From: Mesorhabditis belari
Taxonomy: Eukaryota > Nematoda > Chromadorea > Rhabditida > Rhabditidae
NCBI GenBank assembly: GCA_958450365.1
Contig: CAUEEP010000932.1
Span: 62,001 to 126,000 of the forward strand
Direction of reading: 5' to 3'
Length of the DNA: 64,000 bases
A model generated the notes under the pieces. The model was not told where the DNA came from, ran no database searches, and was given only the letters and a program-made list of their open reading frames with translations. A program made the position numbers and the translations under genes. Positions 10,641 to 20,302 of this stretch are shown here, piece after piece. Every line of letters starts with the position of its first letter. Within the stretch, counting starts at the first letter, position 1.

Positions 10641-10744
10641 GCTTTGATAGCCTCTCGGTTGTAGTAGTTGTAGAATCATTTAAAGTTGCGATGATTTCTT
10701 AATTTCTATTTTGCAAACGTCCGTATGAGAAAATAAAAAAACTC

Positions 10745-10800
10745 GACATCACACGCTTCACAAATCGTCAAAGGCTCCGAACACCCAAAACGACTAAATG
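10745..10800 (+). pseudogene. Relic of the terminal exon of the duplicated gene
   Basis: CGACATCACACGCTTCACAA, then GGCTCCGAACACCCAA, matches 949-990 of copy A (RTSRASQVVIDAPNT). Only about 55 bases are left and no exon borders survive. Confidence 0.5.
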
Positions 10801-11000
10801 GGAAAAAGTATGCAAAAAGTGAGGGGAAAAACTTTCCTTTTTTCTATAAAAAGTTGCTTTTTGATTTGAAAAAAACCATTCTGATTTCAAGAATCCAGAA
10901 AAGTTTGAGAAAAGAAATTAAATGAAACTAAGGGATTCAAGCGAATGGTTCCATCAGGATTCGAATCTGAAAGCTGTAAGTCGGATTTTGGCTTTTGCTG

Positions 11001-11040
11001 CAAGCTCTCTAGCCCCGAAGACCTCTCCGCGAGACGTTAT
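11001..11040. repeat. Partial copy of the CGTTTCGCCGAGAGG foldback
   Basis: TCTCTAGCCCCGAAGACCTC followed by CGCGAGACGTT matches one arm of the foldbacks at 11431-11566 and 13752-13884. The partner arm is missing. Confidence 0.6.
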
Positions 11041-11231
11041 CAGGCTAGATGAGAGCGCAGGAAACACAAGAGAAATAAATGCCTTTTTTCTTGTAGTTTA
11101 CTTGTATTTGTAGGTTTTGTGTTTGGTAATTTGTAGTTTATTTTCTAATTTACCTTGCTTTGCATTTATTGCACGAAATTACGATAAAAAAGTTTATTTC
11201 CCGCCCACCCACATCCAAAAAAGGAACAAAA

Positions 11232-11401
11232 TCAATAAGTGACGTCGGAGTTGTTTGCGGGGACGTCGTCCTCCTCGTCACCGTCTTCCGCGTCTTCGTG
11301 ATCGTCGACCTCCTCGCCGGGAACGACTTGGATTGATTTGGATTGATTTTGATCGATTTTGTTCGATTTCTTATCGATTTTGATCCATCTTAATCGATTT
11401 T
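11232..11401 (-). CDS. Possible terminal exon with an acidic C-terminus
   Basis: On the minus strand a frame of about 56 codons runs from just after a TAA to a TGA at 11232-11234. It reads KIDQNQSKSIQVVPGEE and then a run of Asp and Glu (EDAEDGDEEDDVPANN). The upstream part is formed by a degenerate ATCGATTTT repeat. The acidic half is GC-rich, unlike its surroundings. I do not recognise it. It may be an exon end captured by repeats, or chance. Confidence 0.3.
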
Positions 11402-11430
11402 AATCGATTTTCCGGGGACCTCCGAAATAA

Positions 11431-11566
11431 TACACCCCCTTGACGTTTCGCCGAGAGGTTATCGGGGCCAGAGAGCATGCAGCAACCTTAGGTATCTAAG
11501 GCGGGCCTAAGGTTGCTGCATGCTCTCTAGCCCGAAGACCTCTCGGCGAAACGTCAAGAGGGTGTA
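11431..11566. mobile_element. Foldback element, copy 1 (TACACCC...GGGTGTA)
   Basis: This is a near-perfect palindrome of 136 bp. Each arm carries GACGTTTCGCCGAGAGG and GAGAGCATGCAGCAACCTTA, and only about 15 bases form the loop. A second copy lies at 13752-13884. No coding capacity. Confidence 0.85.
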
Positions 11567-11871
11567 GTTATAATAAATCTATATAATAAGAATAATATAA
11601 TGATATAATATCATAAATCGTTAGCAATTAGCACAATTTTCATCACATAAAAGTCCTCAATCAAATCATCTCATTTTACATCTTTTTGAACAATTTTCGA
11701 TCCATTTTGGTTGATGATTCGTTGAGATTTCGCTCTGATTCGGCTCAAATTTGGTTAGTGGAAGAGTCACACTCACAGTCACACGATCACACTCGATATG
11801 AGTCTGGGTTGTACGACTTTCAAAAGCTTTTCAAAACCAAAAACCAAAAAAGCTTTTCAATTTTTCAATGA

Positions 11872-12254
11872 TCTACTGATAATTCTACAAAAAATCTAAA
11901 TATTTCTTTAAATTCTGATATTAGAACTACAGCTTCTTTAGTTGTTCCATTCTTTTTATTTTCTAATGTAAGTTCTTTATTATTTTTTCCTTTAATTGAT
12001 TCATTTGAAAGCTTTCATGCTGTTAAAAAGGTAAACAGCGTAGTTTCTTCAACTAAAAAGATGTTTGAAATAATTAATAAAATTCCTTTGCTAAAAAGTA
12101 GAATAAATAATATTAATAATTTTTTATCCTTAGAAGAAAGAAACGACATTCAAAAAAATGAAATATTAGATGATAACACTGATATAAAAGTATAGAATTG
12201 AAAAACGTCTACTTTAAATATCCAAACACAAGTGAAAAAGTTTTTGAAAATTAA
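11872..12254 (+). pseudogene. Bacterial-type ABC exporter fragment (CydC/CydD-like)
   Basis: An intronless frame of 107 codons (11872 to TAG 12193-12195) has very AT-rich codons (TTA, AAT, AGA). It is hydrophobic at first (TTASLVVPFFLFSNVSSLLF), then reads FESFHAVKKVNSVVSSTKKM and FEIINKIPLL. A -1 shift at about 12190 brings in IELKNVYFKYPNTSEKVF, the strand that precedes Walker A in ABC ATPases, before a TAA at 12252. The order (end of the membrane domain, linker, start of the nucleotide-binding domain) and the spacing fit bacterial ABC exporters; CydC/CydD is the closest type I can recall. Nothing nematode-like is in the frame. It is truncated at both ends and frameshifted, consistent with a dead transfer from a low-GC bacterium. 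Confidence 0.7.
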
Positions 12255-13367
12255 AATATTTAACCAATATTTATTGTTTTTCAGCAGATGTTAATTGTTG
12301 ATAAAACTTTTCTGGCTCACGACTTTTGAGATCTTTGAGTCAGGATTCTGTTCTGAGAAGTCAGGAGAGAATTCTCTTAAGAAAAATCCAAAAGAAAATC
12401 ACGAATTAGGCATTGAACGGCTTTGTGAACTTTTAAATTTCGAAGGGAATGACTTTTTTTGAGTACTTTCTATATCTTTATATGAATTTGTTTTAAAAGT
12501 CTCACTTTTGCTTTGACTTTTGCTTTGACTTTAGCTTTAAACCTCTTTCAATTATTCTTTCAATTCTTTTCATTTCATTCACCTCTACATTCAAGTCTTT
12601 TTCTTCAGTTTTATCGTCATCCAGAATTCTTCTTTAATTAATTGTAAATGTTATTGGTTTTCTTTTTTAAGAGTATTACTCCAGTTAAAATTTGTGGAGA
12701 GTTAAAATTTGTGGAAGTTATAAGAAAAACATAATTAAATAATACTTTATTTTCATTTCGCATTACTGTAAATGTATTACATTGGTCAGTGTACAAAACA
12801 AATTGAGCCAAATTTAATCTTAATAATTGGTTGAGCTAAATTTTCAGCTTCCTATAGCCGAAAAGCGAAACTCTATGAAAAATCAGAGTAAAAAACTGCA
12901 GCACTGGGGGGGGCTATTTCTAGCCCCCAAATCCCCCCCAAGCACTCCCCGGTGAGGGAGGGGGTCACCCTGAGCTATCTTGGAGGAATCACCCTTACCT
13001 CAAGCTCTCAAGCTCAAGCGAAGACGCGCCACCGTCTCAGGGAGCAATTGCCCTGGGTCTCCGAGTTTTAGAGTCTTTGCTTTGACTGAGCGTTGTTTGA
13101 GCTGTGCACCCCTCAGCTTTCTGACAATTCCCTTGGCTTTAAAGTACCCGGGTACTTAGGAGTGCCATTCTCCTTTACCTCACGGAGGACATCCGCTACA
13201 ATGGCGCACGGAGGACATCCGCTGCCGATAGAGGCTCGGTGACTCCTGCTTTTTATGACCCCCTCTAGGGCCATAGGCGAGAAAATGCGCGTTTGTGGTC
13301 GCCTCGACAGTGCAAGTCACCTCGGCTTCAAAAAAGCGCCTACTGGCACATGGAGACTTTTTCAAAT
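12255..13367. other. No gene recognised; GC-rich patch near 12900-13350
   Basis: 12255-12760 is AT-rich with low-complexity ACTTTTGCTTTG runs. 12900-13350 is much richer in G and C, with a C7 and G8 run, the palindrome AGTACCCGGGTACT (about 13144) and a direct repeat ACGGAGGACATCCGCT at about 13182 and 13206. It does not match rRNA that I know. Confidence 0.4.
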
Positions 13368-13386
13368 GGTTTAATTACCCAAGTTT
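13368..13386 (+). other. 19-nt perfect match to nematode spliced leader SL1
   Basis: GGTTTAATTACCCAAGTTT equals the first 19 of the 22 bases of SL1. The last three SL1 bases (GAG) are replaced by CCAG and no GT donor follows, so it is not a functional SL RNA gene as it stands. A chance match of 19 bases in 64 kb is very unlikely. It may be a retroposed trans-spliced transcript or a decayed SL gene. Many nematodes keep SL1 genes near 5S rDNA, but I saw no 5S gene here. Confidence 0.6.
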
Positions 13387-13627
13387 CCAGAATACGCGCG
13401 TTTATGTGCGCCGTCGAGGTACAAACAGAATTTCCAACAGAAAAAACAAATTTTTTCAAGAAAACTTGAATATTTTTTTCTTTTTTAATATTTTGACAAT
13501 CTTTTTTTGAATTCCATAAATTTGAGTTCTGGAGTATCTTTTCGCATCAAAACCATGTAAATCGAGGATTTTTAAAAAAAGTTTGCTTTAAGCCAAAATT
13601 AGCACCCGAGACTTTTTTGGCGGTCAC

Positions 13628-13680
13628 GATTCATGGTCGCTTGATAAATCTTGATAAATGATAAATGATAATTTAGCGAC
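13628..13680 (+). repeat. Direct repeat flanking a 530-bp block (left)
   Basis: CGATTCATGGTCGCTTGATA followed by a TGATAAAT-type run recurs at 14213-14265 in the same orientation. Confidence 0.6.
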
Positions 13681-13751
13681 ATTTCGCCAAATGTATATAA
13701 AAATAGAGGAAATTATGTGCATTTAACGAAATCGCAATATGTAAAATAAAT

Positions 13752-13884
13752 GCACCCAACTGACGTTTTGCCGAGAGGCCCCCGGGGCTGGAGAGCATGC
13801 AGCAACCTTAGGGATCCAAGGCGGGGATAAGGTTGCTGCATGCTCTCTAGCCCCAGGGGCCTCTCGGCAAAACGTCAGTTGGGT
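13752..13884. mobile_element. Foldback element, copy 2
   Basis: Palindrome of about 133 bp with arms carrying GACGTTTTGCCGAGAGGCC and GAGAGCATGCAGCAACCTTA. It is clearly the same family as 11431-11566 but has several compensating changes on both arms. Confidence 0.85.
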
Positions 13885-14212
13885 GGTCGGGAGATAAGAA
13901 GGATCTTTCGACACTATTAGGAGAGGAAGACAAAACTTAGACAGAACTATAGACAGAAAGTTTAGTTTAGACAGAACAAAGTTGTTTTTCTCTCTGTGCA
14001 TATCTTATTCTCTTATTGACTACGCTTTATTTCATGTCCTGAATTGTCCTGTTGATGAATTAATTAATGTCTTTTCTTTTTATTTTCAAAGTTTAATTCG
14101 AATATTGTTCATTTTTCTCGTTCTTTATAAAAAATCTTCTTCTTTTGTCTTTATTATATTTAGCACATTTTTCTATTCATCTGTGTTTGGATAAAAAACA
14201 CTCGGATAAAAA
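13885..14212 (+). other. Hydrophobic open frame, no family recognised
   Basis: A 70-codon plus-strand frame (13982-14194) is rich in Phe, Ile and Ser and could form a membrane helix, but such frames are common in AT-rich DNA. No splice sites or conserved motif support it. Confidence 0.2.
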
Positions 14213-14265
14213 ACACGATTCATGGTCGCTTGATAAATCTTGATAAATAATAAATGATAATTTAG
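14213..14265 (+). repeat. Direct repeat flanking a 530-bp block (right)
   Basis: Second copy of the repeat at 13628-13680. Confidence 0.6.
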
Positions 14266-15083
14266 CGGAAGTTACATTCGATGTTTGTCCATATAAAATA
14301 CCAAAATTATAACTATGAAGTGTTGACATTCCCAAGAATCGAAATCAAGCACCTTAGCCCGATTCTTGAGGCGCTCAGCTCAAAATTCTGCAATATTGAG
14401 CCGATCTGGAAGTCACACTCTATGTTTTGTGGCATATAAAATGTCAAAGTTACTTGATTTGTTCAAAAAACGAATTCCGGAGCTTCAACCGGTAAAGCGG
14501 CGCCGTAGGCGACGTCCTTGCTAGCCCGTGATGCGCGGTCGGGAAGTGACCTGCGTCACACCGTGTTTTTTTTATCGGCCCACCGCAGGTGCTCTGGGGA
14601 ACCACGTGATGCGCCATTTTCTCCAGGATCATTGAAAAATAGCCGTCTTGATTTGCGCATTTTAAATCTTCTTTTGTGTTTTGTGCTATTTGTGTCCGTT
14701 ATTGAAAAAAAGCTTGTAAAAGGAATTTGAATAATAGAAACCCTTTTCATATAGAAATAAATGTGATTTTCATGATGTTTCATGAAAAACCATCCTCGAC
14801 GAAGCAGGAACGAACTTGCATGCACCAGAGATCTGAAGACGAGATACGGATCAAAGAATTTAGTGTCCTGAGTTTCAGAACGACCATTTCGAGTATTTGC
14901 TGCAAACCGACGAAAATTGAGATCACTGTTACAACAAATACTGGCAAAAGATCTCGGAAAGTGAGAAAATTAAACTGAAATTTGAACTTCTTAATATAAG
15001 AGCTTTTGCTCCTATATCAAGCTCTTATAGCTCTTATATTAAGCTCTTATATTAAGCTCCTATATTAAATTCTTCTCATTTCA
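14266..15083. other. No gene recognised
   Basis: Several short frames overlap on both strands at 14450-14980 without a motif. 15000-15070 is a degenerate tandem run of AGCTCTTATATTA. Confidence 0.4.
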
Positions 15084-15210
15084 GATGTTCCCTCTTTTTG
15101 GAAACAATCTTTAGTTACTCCCCTTCTCAAAAAATCTCCTAAAATCTACCAATATGCTAGTAAGATTCTCCAAAAAGGTGATCATTTTCAGGAAATGATC
15201 CAGATCTTTT
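15084..15210 (+). pseudogene. Non-LTR reverse-transcriptase fragment
   Basis: The frame reads VPSFWKQSLVTPLLKKSPK after a TTTCAG. This is the motif 'P..WK...v.Pl.Kk' that opens the reverse-transcriptase domain of LINE elements. The frame ends in TGA at about 15210, before the expected NYRPI motif. It is a short dead piece of about 40 codons. Confidence 0.6.
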
Positions 15211-15599
15211 GACCTATTGAATCTAGCCTATTCATGTGGGGTCGGAATCGAAAGCTCAATTGAACATTGATGAAACAACTTCAAAATGTTTCGGATTTTC
15301 GATAAATTCGATTCGCCGACGCCCCCTCCGACACAAGGATTATCGAATATGTGCCAGGACGTGCGCGATCACCGGGTCGCCTCAAGTACACACCGAAACC
15401 ACCAAAGAATCGCAAGTTTTTGGGAAAAATAACATATTTTCTGATTTTTTGACTTTTTTTCAAACTTCTTTTAGATTTTAAAGGCTTGATTCATGAGGCA
15501 TTTTTTGCGCATTCAAGAATCAAAATCCGATCAGCCAAAAAAAGTCAAAGATCGGTAGTTGAATGATTTTTCACACAAAAACTAATTTTCGAGCTCGAT

Positions 15600-15730
15600 T
15601 TCGAACTCTCTAAGCTCTCAAAAGGCTTAGAAAGTTCCAAAGAGCTCCAAAAAGGCTTAAAAAAAGCCTAAAAAGCTTCAAAAAAAAGCTTAGAAAGCTT
15701 CAAAAAAGCTTAGAAAGCTTCAAAAAGTCA
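15600..15730. repeat. Degenerate tandem repeat AAGCTTAGAAAGCTTCAAAA
   Basis: Imperfect short units of GCTTAGAAAGCTTCAAAA and relatives. It abuts the truncated F-box-like copy that follows. Confidence 0.6.
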
Positions 15731-15779
15731 ACTTACACCCAACTTACATTGCTCGGTCAAGCCCGTGTAATGAGCTCTC

Positions 15780-16111
15780 ATCAGGGCGAGCTTTTGTTAA
15801 TGAAAGAAAATGTGCAGCTCACACTATGGCACGATAATTGGAAGGACTTCATGGATTGTGTGAAATTCTTCGTGAGGAGCAATCGTTTCAATGCTCATCT
15901 TCGCATTAAACTCTATGGCAATCAAGTGAGGAGGGGGATCTGAGATACGAGCAACTCACTGCTATCCTTCTTCAAGCTCACATTCTGCTTGTTAAAAAGC
16001 AAGTATTTGCGGAGGATTACCAGATGCTTTACTTTCATCGGCCTCCACACGCTTTTCAGTATCGAATTGAGACCTCAACAATTCTTATGAACTAGAGAAA
16101 TACTTCTTTTG
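15780..16111 (+). pseudogene. F-box-like family C-terminal fragment with frameshift
   Basis: The frame begins at the block ELLLMKENVQLTLWHDNW and runs through FMDCVKFFVRSNRF to QVRRGI and a stop at 15941-15943. An added base in the G run at about 15934 shifts the frame; the other frame continues LRYEQLTAILLQAHILLV, then YFHRPPHAFQYRIET, to a stop near 16088. The N-terminal two thirds are absent. Confidence 0.75.
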
Positions 16112-16620
16112 ATCACCAAGTTGTGTAATTTCTTGATATGTGTCTCATTTTTTCAGGTTTTTCCTTCCAACCTTTTCGGATTCTCTGACGATTTTACATC
16201 TAGATTAGGTAGTTTATTCGCTGTGAAATGTTTGCGCCTTTAAGAAAAAATGTGTTTAGATGTGACGAATAAATACTGTACAATACGATAGATTGTCATA
16301 CTATTGGTATAACACATCAAACTTCTCTTAAAGAGTGTGAACTTAGTACAGAGTCAAATCTTATCTGTGTGATCGAGAGGAAAGGCCTTCCAAAAATAAG
16401 TCCTTTATAATAAAAAAAACCCAAGAACCGACTTCCAACTTTCCGATTCGAATCCTGACGGAACCATTTGCTTGAATCCCTCAGTTTCATTCAATCTCTT
16501 TTCTCAAATTTTGGCTAGATTTTGGAACTTACAATCGTCTTTTTAGATCTCTGACCCAGAAAAAGTTATGGGTCAAAAACTCGACAAGGTTTTTCGAGGA
16601 GTTTCATTGTAAAAGTGAAA
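16112..16620 (+). repeat. F-box-family 3' flank
   Basis: It holds the conserved run ending in TGTGACGAATAAATACTG (about 16260-16280), CGATTCGAATCCTGA and AGATCTCTGACCCA. It is the 3' flank of the fragment at 15780-16111. Confidence 0.65.
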
Positions 16621-17100
16621 CCGTTGCACCAAATTCCTTCATTTTCGTTGGGTTTCAGAATCAATTGCTAGGTAAGATTTATCCATATTTTTTTGAGCAA
16701 TCGATAACCCAATCAAACTCTATTTAGCAGCATTCGGAAGCCTGAAATCTTCACTACACGATGATATAAAAGTTATAAATCATATTATCTCTGGAGAAAG
16801 TTATGAACCTTTAAAGCAGGCTACCCATTCCAAGCGTAGTCCTAAAATTCGGTACAGCTACTGTAGTCCGTTCGTTTCGCTGCACAAATGACTGTTCGCG
16901 CAAACGCTTATATTGAAGTAGTTTTACATGTGGTGAACTGATTACGTAAAGCTTTTACTGTTTTTTAACCTTCGGTTCTTTTCAGGCTATCCTTGGCACC
17001 AATCAAAGAGAAAACAATACTTCGTGAACCTTTCCGTGATTGAAAGGGTTTTTAAACTCCAAAGCCGCATTGTAAATCACTGGGAAAGTATCAAAATGCC
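16621..17100. other. No gene; part of the GCGTAGTCCTAAAATTCGG repeat
   Basis: 16835-16890 (GCGTAGTCCTAAAATTCGG, then CGTTTCGCTGC) is a fragment of the repeat seen at 19900-20010 and 23425-23490. The rest shows no feature. Confidence 0.45.
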
Positions 17101-17429
17101 TTAATGAAGGCATTCGTTGAGTTTCAAGGCGAGTTTCCAGGCGATCAGATGAATTTTGCAGTCTGCCCGGCTAAGCTCTCCCCCAGAATAACCGTAAAGA
17201 TTCATAAATTCAATCCATTTTCGAATTGAAAGCCGTAAATTTCGGGAAATCCTGAAGAAAACGGGTCCGGGGAAACCACTTTTTATCCAAAACAAGCCCA
17301 AGAAGTGACTAAAACGCGGATCGTGGCTAAGATTTGAGAAGATTGGGAAATTGAAAGAGTGCTTTGAAATTTTATGAAACAATAAAGACAAATCTCTGCT
17401 GTTGACCAATAGGCAAACCAACATAACGA

Positions 17430-17590
17430 TAAAGATTGGGTAAGAATTGGGCTGACGACTCTTCCTTTGGTGTGCGGTGTTTAAGTCCACATTTTTCACA
17501 TTGAGAAATGAACACATTGATGAGTTCTCTAAAACCGTGATAAATTTAAAAGAAAGGCATTTATGAAGTACCCAGCGGGGTACGAATTTA
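17430..17590 (-). pseudogene. Integrase zinc-binding remnant and its leader
   Basis: On the minus strand the frame VFISQCEKCGLKHRTPK has the CxxC half of an HHCC zinc-binding domain and aligns with 23865-23930. Upstream, both loci share the leader ACTTC, TTTTAAAT and TTTTAGAGAA. The rest of the integrase is not visible here. A 138-codon frame on the same strand (17101-17517) is out of phase with it. Confidence 0.5.
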
Positions 17591-18010
17591 GCCTAACTTC
17601 CCCTAGGCCAAGTCGTGTTTTCAGAATTACGTCTAAGCCTTCTTGATGATCCATTTGTTTTGGCAAGTTGTCCGAATTTTGCCCGTGATGGTAAAGTAAA
17701 GTAGTGGAAGGTTCGATTTGGATTGAGTAACTTCAACCTATGATTTAGACCCCTCTTTGTAATCAATTTCTAAAAACTCAAATAGATTTAGAAAGACTAT
17801 TTTTTAAGCTATTCAAATGTTATTTAAATTTGGAATTGCTCAACTTTAGAACAATCAAAAAGTAGCTTGAAATTAGGCTAAATTCGTACCCCCTCCCCGG
17901 ACCTAGAGATACTCCCCGCCGGATATTCCACAAGCGCCAAATGAAACAGGTGGCGCTGACTTTGAGATACCATACCAAATCCTTCAATGATTTCCACATC
18001 AAACCGGTTC
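17530..18010. repeat. Repeat linked to the integrase-bearing retroelement
   Basis: Two blocks match 10300-10640: CGGGGTACGAATTTAGCCTA at about 17577, and ATTCCACAAGCGCCAAATGA with TTTGAGATACCATACCAAAT at 17925-17985. The blocks are split by AT-rich sequence. Confidence 0.55.
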
Positions 18011-18079
18011 CGAAAAAAAAAGTAGCACAATGCTCAGTGATTGGATATTGGATAAAATCACTCACCTATCGTGTAAGAT

Positions 18080-18398
18080 TTGACTGTAGTGTAAGTAGAC
18101 ACTTTTTAATGAAAGTTCGATATGTTATACCAATAGTGTAACATTTCGTTGTATTGTACAGTATTTATTCGTCACATATAATCACTTTTTTTTGACATAA
18201 AGAGGCAAACATTTTGCAGCGAATAAACTACTAGTCTATTTGTTAGTAAGAGAATCAGAAAAGGTTGAAATGAGAAACTTGAGAAAATGAGACACATATC
18301 ATGAAATTTCACAACCTGACGATCAAAAAAGCATTTCTCTAATTCATACAAATCGTTGAAGATGTTGAAGCTCACAGTGATACTGGTAGGTACTGATC
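18080..18398 (-). repeat. 3' flank of F-box-like copy 3
   Basis: It carries the family 3' flank in reverse: ACAGTATTTATTCGTCACAT at about 18161-18180 gives AATAAA on the gene strand. The out-of-frame remainder of the family C-terminus (DLYELEKCFFDRQVV) is readable at about 18300-18360, downstream of the copy 3 stop. Confidence 0.6.
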
Positions 18399-19364
18399 TC
18401 ATAAGGAAAAGCGTATGGAGGCCGATGAAAGACGAGTCTTTCGTGATCTTCCCCCCAAAACTACTTGCCTCTTAACAAGCGGAATGTGAGCCTGAAGGAA
18501 GATAGAAGTCAGTTGCTCGTATCTCAGATCCCCGCTCCTCACTTGATCGCCATGAAATTTAATGATAAGACGAGCATTGAAACGTTTGTTCCTCACGAAG
18601 AATTTCACACAATCCACGAAACTCTCCCAATTATCGTATGATAGCATGAACGAGACATCTCCTTTCATTAACGAAAGATTTTCTTGGATAAGGTCAAAAG
18701 GAAAAGAGTCCAAACGGAGACGCTCACAGAGCGCCCAGCGATTCTCCATAAATCGCAGAATTTCACGATTAACGCCACCAGAAACATCACGATTGCCACG
18801 TGGAAGAGTGATTCTAACCCTTCCGCACTCTTGGATCGAATTATACATTGAGAGCAGCGAGCGAGTGACGCCTGAATCTCCATTGAATTCGAAGCCTACG
18901 TAGTCCAAAGGCTTTCCCTTATTAACTGGCAAAAACTTCTGGACATCAAATCTTGGGGAATCCGTCCTCTCCCGAATACAGCATATTTCCAAATCGGCAA
19001 AATGTGCGAGCTTTCGAAAAAGTCGCCCGTGAAGGGGACTCACTTGCCCAATCGCACCTCGTGCGTTCCTACCTGGGTCGCTCCGGAAAGAAAGCCAAAT
19101 GTTAGCATCTTGTGATATACTGTGATATAACATGTGAATGCTAACCGCACTTGCCACAATTCGTCCGGTGGCCTCATCGAAGTCCGCGTTGTACAGTTTC
19201 ACTTGAAGACTTTTGAAATTTGACGGGATTGGCCCGCAAAATAGGACGAATGAGCGCAGATCGTGATTCACTTTCAGCAATTGAAGTGCCTCAAACGCCC
19301 TCAATTTATGCAGAATCCGTGTTTTGAGAAGAGACGGCAAAGAAGGGAAACTTTGGAAAGTCAT
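18399..19364 (-). CDS. F-box-like family protein, copy 3 (321 aa, altered C-terminus)
   Basis: Single exon from ATG 19364. The frame extends upstream to 19454, but only the MTFQSF start is shared by all copies. The N-terminus carries the F-box-like module; later blocks are QVSPLHGRLFRKLAH, RFDVQKFLPVNKGKPLDYV, RSLLSMYNSIQECGRV, FMENRWALCERL and SFVDCVKFFVRNKRF. Compared with other copies there is a net gain of four bases after LVKRQV (about 18445-18475). The FHRPP motif is thrown out of frame and the protein ends LSSASIRFSL. It could be an early pseudogene or a functional variant, because the rest is intact. Copy 4 at 21789 is its closest relative. Confidence 0.68.
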   Translation of the reverse strand: MTFQSFPSLPSLLKTRILHKLRAFEALQLLKVNHDLRSFVLFCGPIPSNFKSLQVKLYNADFDEATGRIVASAVSIHMLYHSISQDANIWLSFRSDPGRNARGAIGQVSPLHGRLFRKLAHFADLEICCIRERTDSPRFDVQKFLPVNKGKPLDYVGFEFNGDSGVTRSLLSMYNSIQECGRVRITLPRGNRDVSGGVNREILRFMENRWALCERLRLDSFPFDLIQENLSLMKGDVSFMLSYDNWESFVDCVKFFVRNKRFNARLIIKFHGDQVRSGDLRYEQLTSIFLQAHIPLVKRQVVLGGRSRKTRLSSASIRFSL

Positions 19365-19545
19365 TGATTTCTTTTGTTTGGCAAAAAGTTGTTTGTAAGT
19401 TATAATGTATTTGGATGATTGGAGGACTAAAGGCGAGGAAAATGCCCGAGGCAAAGCAGCGCGAACGTAATTGGAGTCCTATTTTGCTTTCTCATTGAAA
19501 ATTTCACATCTGCTCTCAGAATCAATAAGAGTGTGAAGATTACAG
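19365..19545 (-). promoter_or_regulatory. Conserved upstream block of F-box-like copy 3
   Basis: It matches the blocks upstream of the other full copies (GAAAATGCCCGAGGCAAAGC in reverse). Near the start codon it has an extra TTGTTTGTAAGTTATAAT that the other copies lack. Confidence 0.45.
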
Positions 19546-19564
19546 CTGTTTTTATTAATTTCTC

Positions 19565-20110
19565 CACAATTCGATCATGTGGATAAGGTTACAGTACTCT
19601 CATTAGAGAAATTTGGTAGCTGAGTGATCTTATCCAATAATTAACTTGCAAAATTAACGCCTCAACCTACCCAGCCAACACCTCAAAATTGGATAAAATC
19701 GCCCAGCTACCAAATTTCTCTAATGAGAGTACAGTAACTGGTCCATATCTAACTTCTTTGACCTCTTGGCTCTCCAATGTGCTCCAGCTTACGCTATTAA
19801 TGCCTCAACCTACCCAACTAACACCTCGAAATTGGATAAAATCACCCAGCTACCAAATTTTCCCAATGTAAGCCCTGTAACTTTATCCACATTGTGCAGA
19901 AATTTTCCTTCTCGATACCTCCTTAAAGTTAAGAGACCACGTCTATCAATTTCTGCAGCGAAACGAACGAACTACGGTAGCTGTACCGAATTTTAGGTCT
20001 ACGCTAATCCGGGAAATTGAGACGAAAAGAACAACGGCATCTGTTTCATTAAACAGTGGCCCGGCTACAGTAACCCAGTCAGTGAATGAACAGTTGTAGA
20101 TAGAGTAAAA
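19565..20110. repeat. Foldback-containing repeat, copy 1
   Basis: 19577-19655 and 19683-19738 form inverted arms (TCTCATTAGAGAAATTTGGT against ACCAAATTTCTCTAATGAGA). A third arm copy follows at 19834-19905. The distal part (CAGAAATTTTCCTTCTCGAT, CGAAACGAACGAACTACGGT, CAGTCAGTGAATGAACAGTT) recurs inverted at 23338-23620. Confidence 0.7.
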
Positions 20111-20302
20111 GATGTATGAGCCAAGTATACGTCAATTCTCGAAGTGAACACAGAAAAGTTGCTTTGCCCTTCAAAAAAAGAACAATAACGCCAATATGTA
20201 ATTTCACGGTGGAAAGGAAAAATCGAGGATTCTTCCACGTCTGTGCCTTCCGGTCTCACTTTTGTCAATCCTTTTCCCTTTTCTTTGTCATTCACCGATT
20301 CC

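Noticed and set aside
13368..13480. Functional SL RNA gene
   Set aside because: The leader lacks its last bases and the GT donor, and no clear Sm site with flanking stems was seen.
15236..15481. 81-aa ORF with Arg-rich text (RRRPLRHKDYRICARTCAITG)
   Set aside because: All three frames of one strand are partly open, and none has an acceptor and donor pair or a recognised motif.
17101..17517. 138-aa minus-strand ORF as a gene
   Set aside because: It overlaps an integrase zinc-binding remnant in another phase, and its own sequence shows no domain, splice border or relative in the window.
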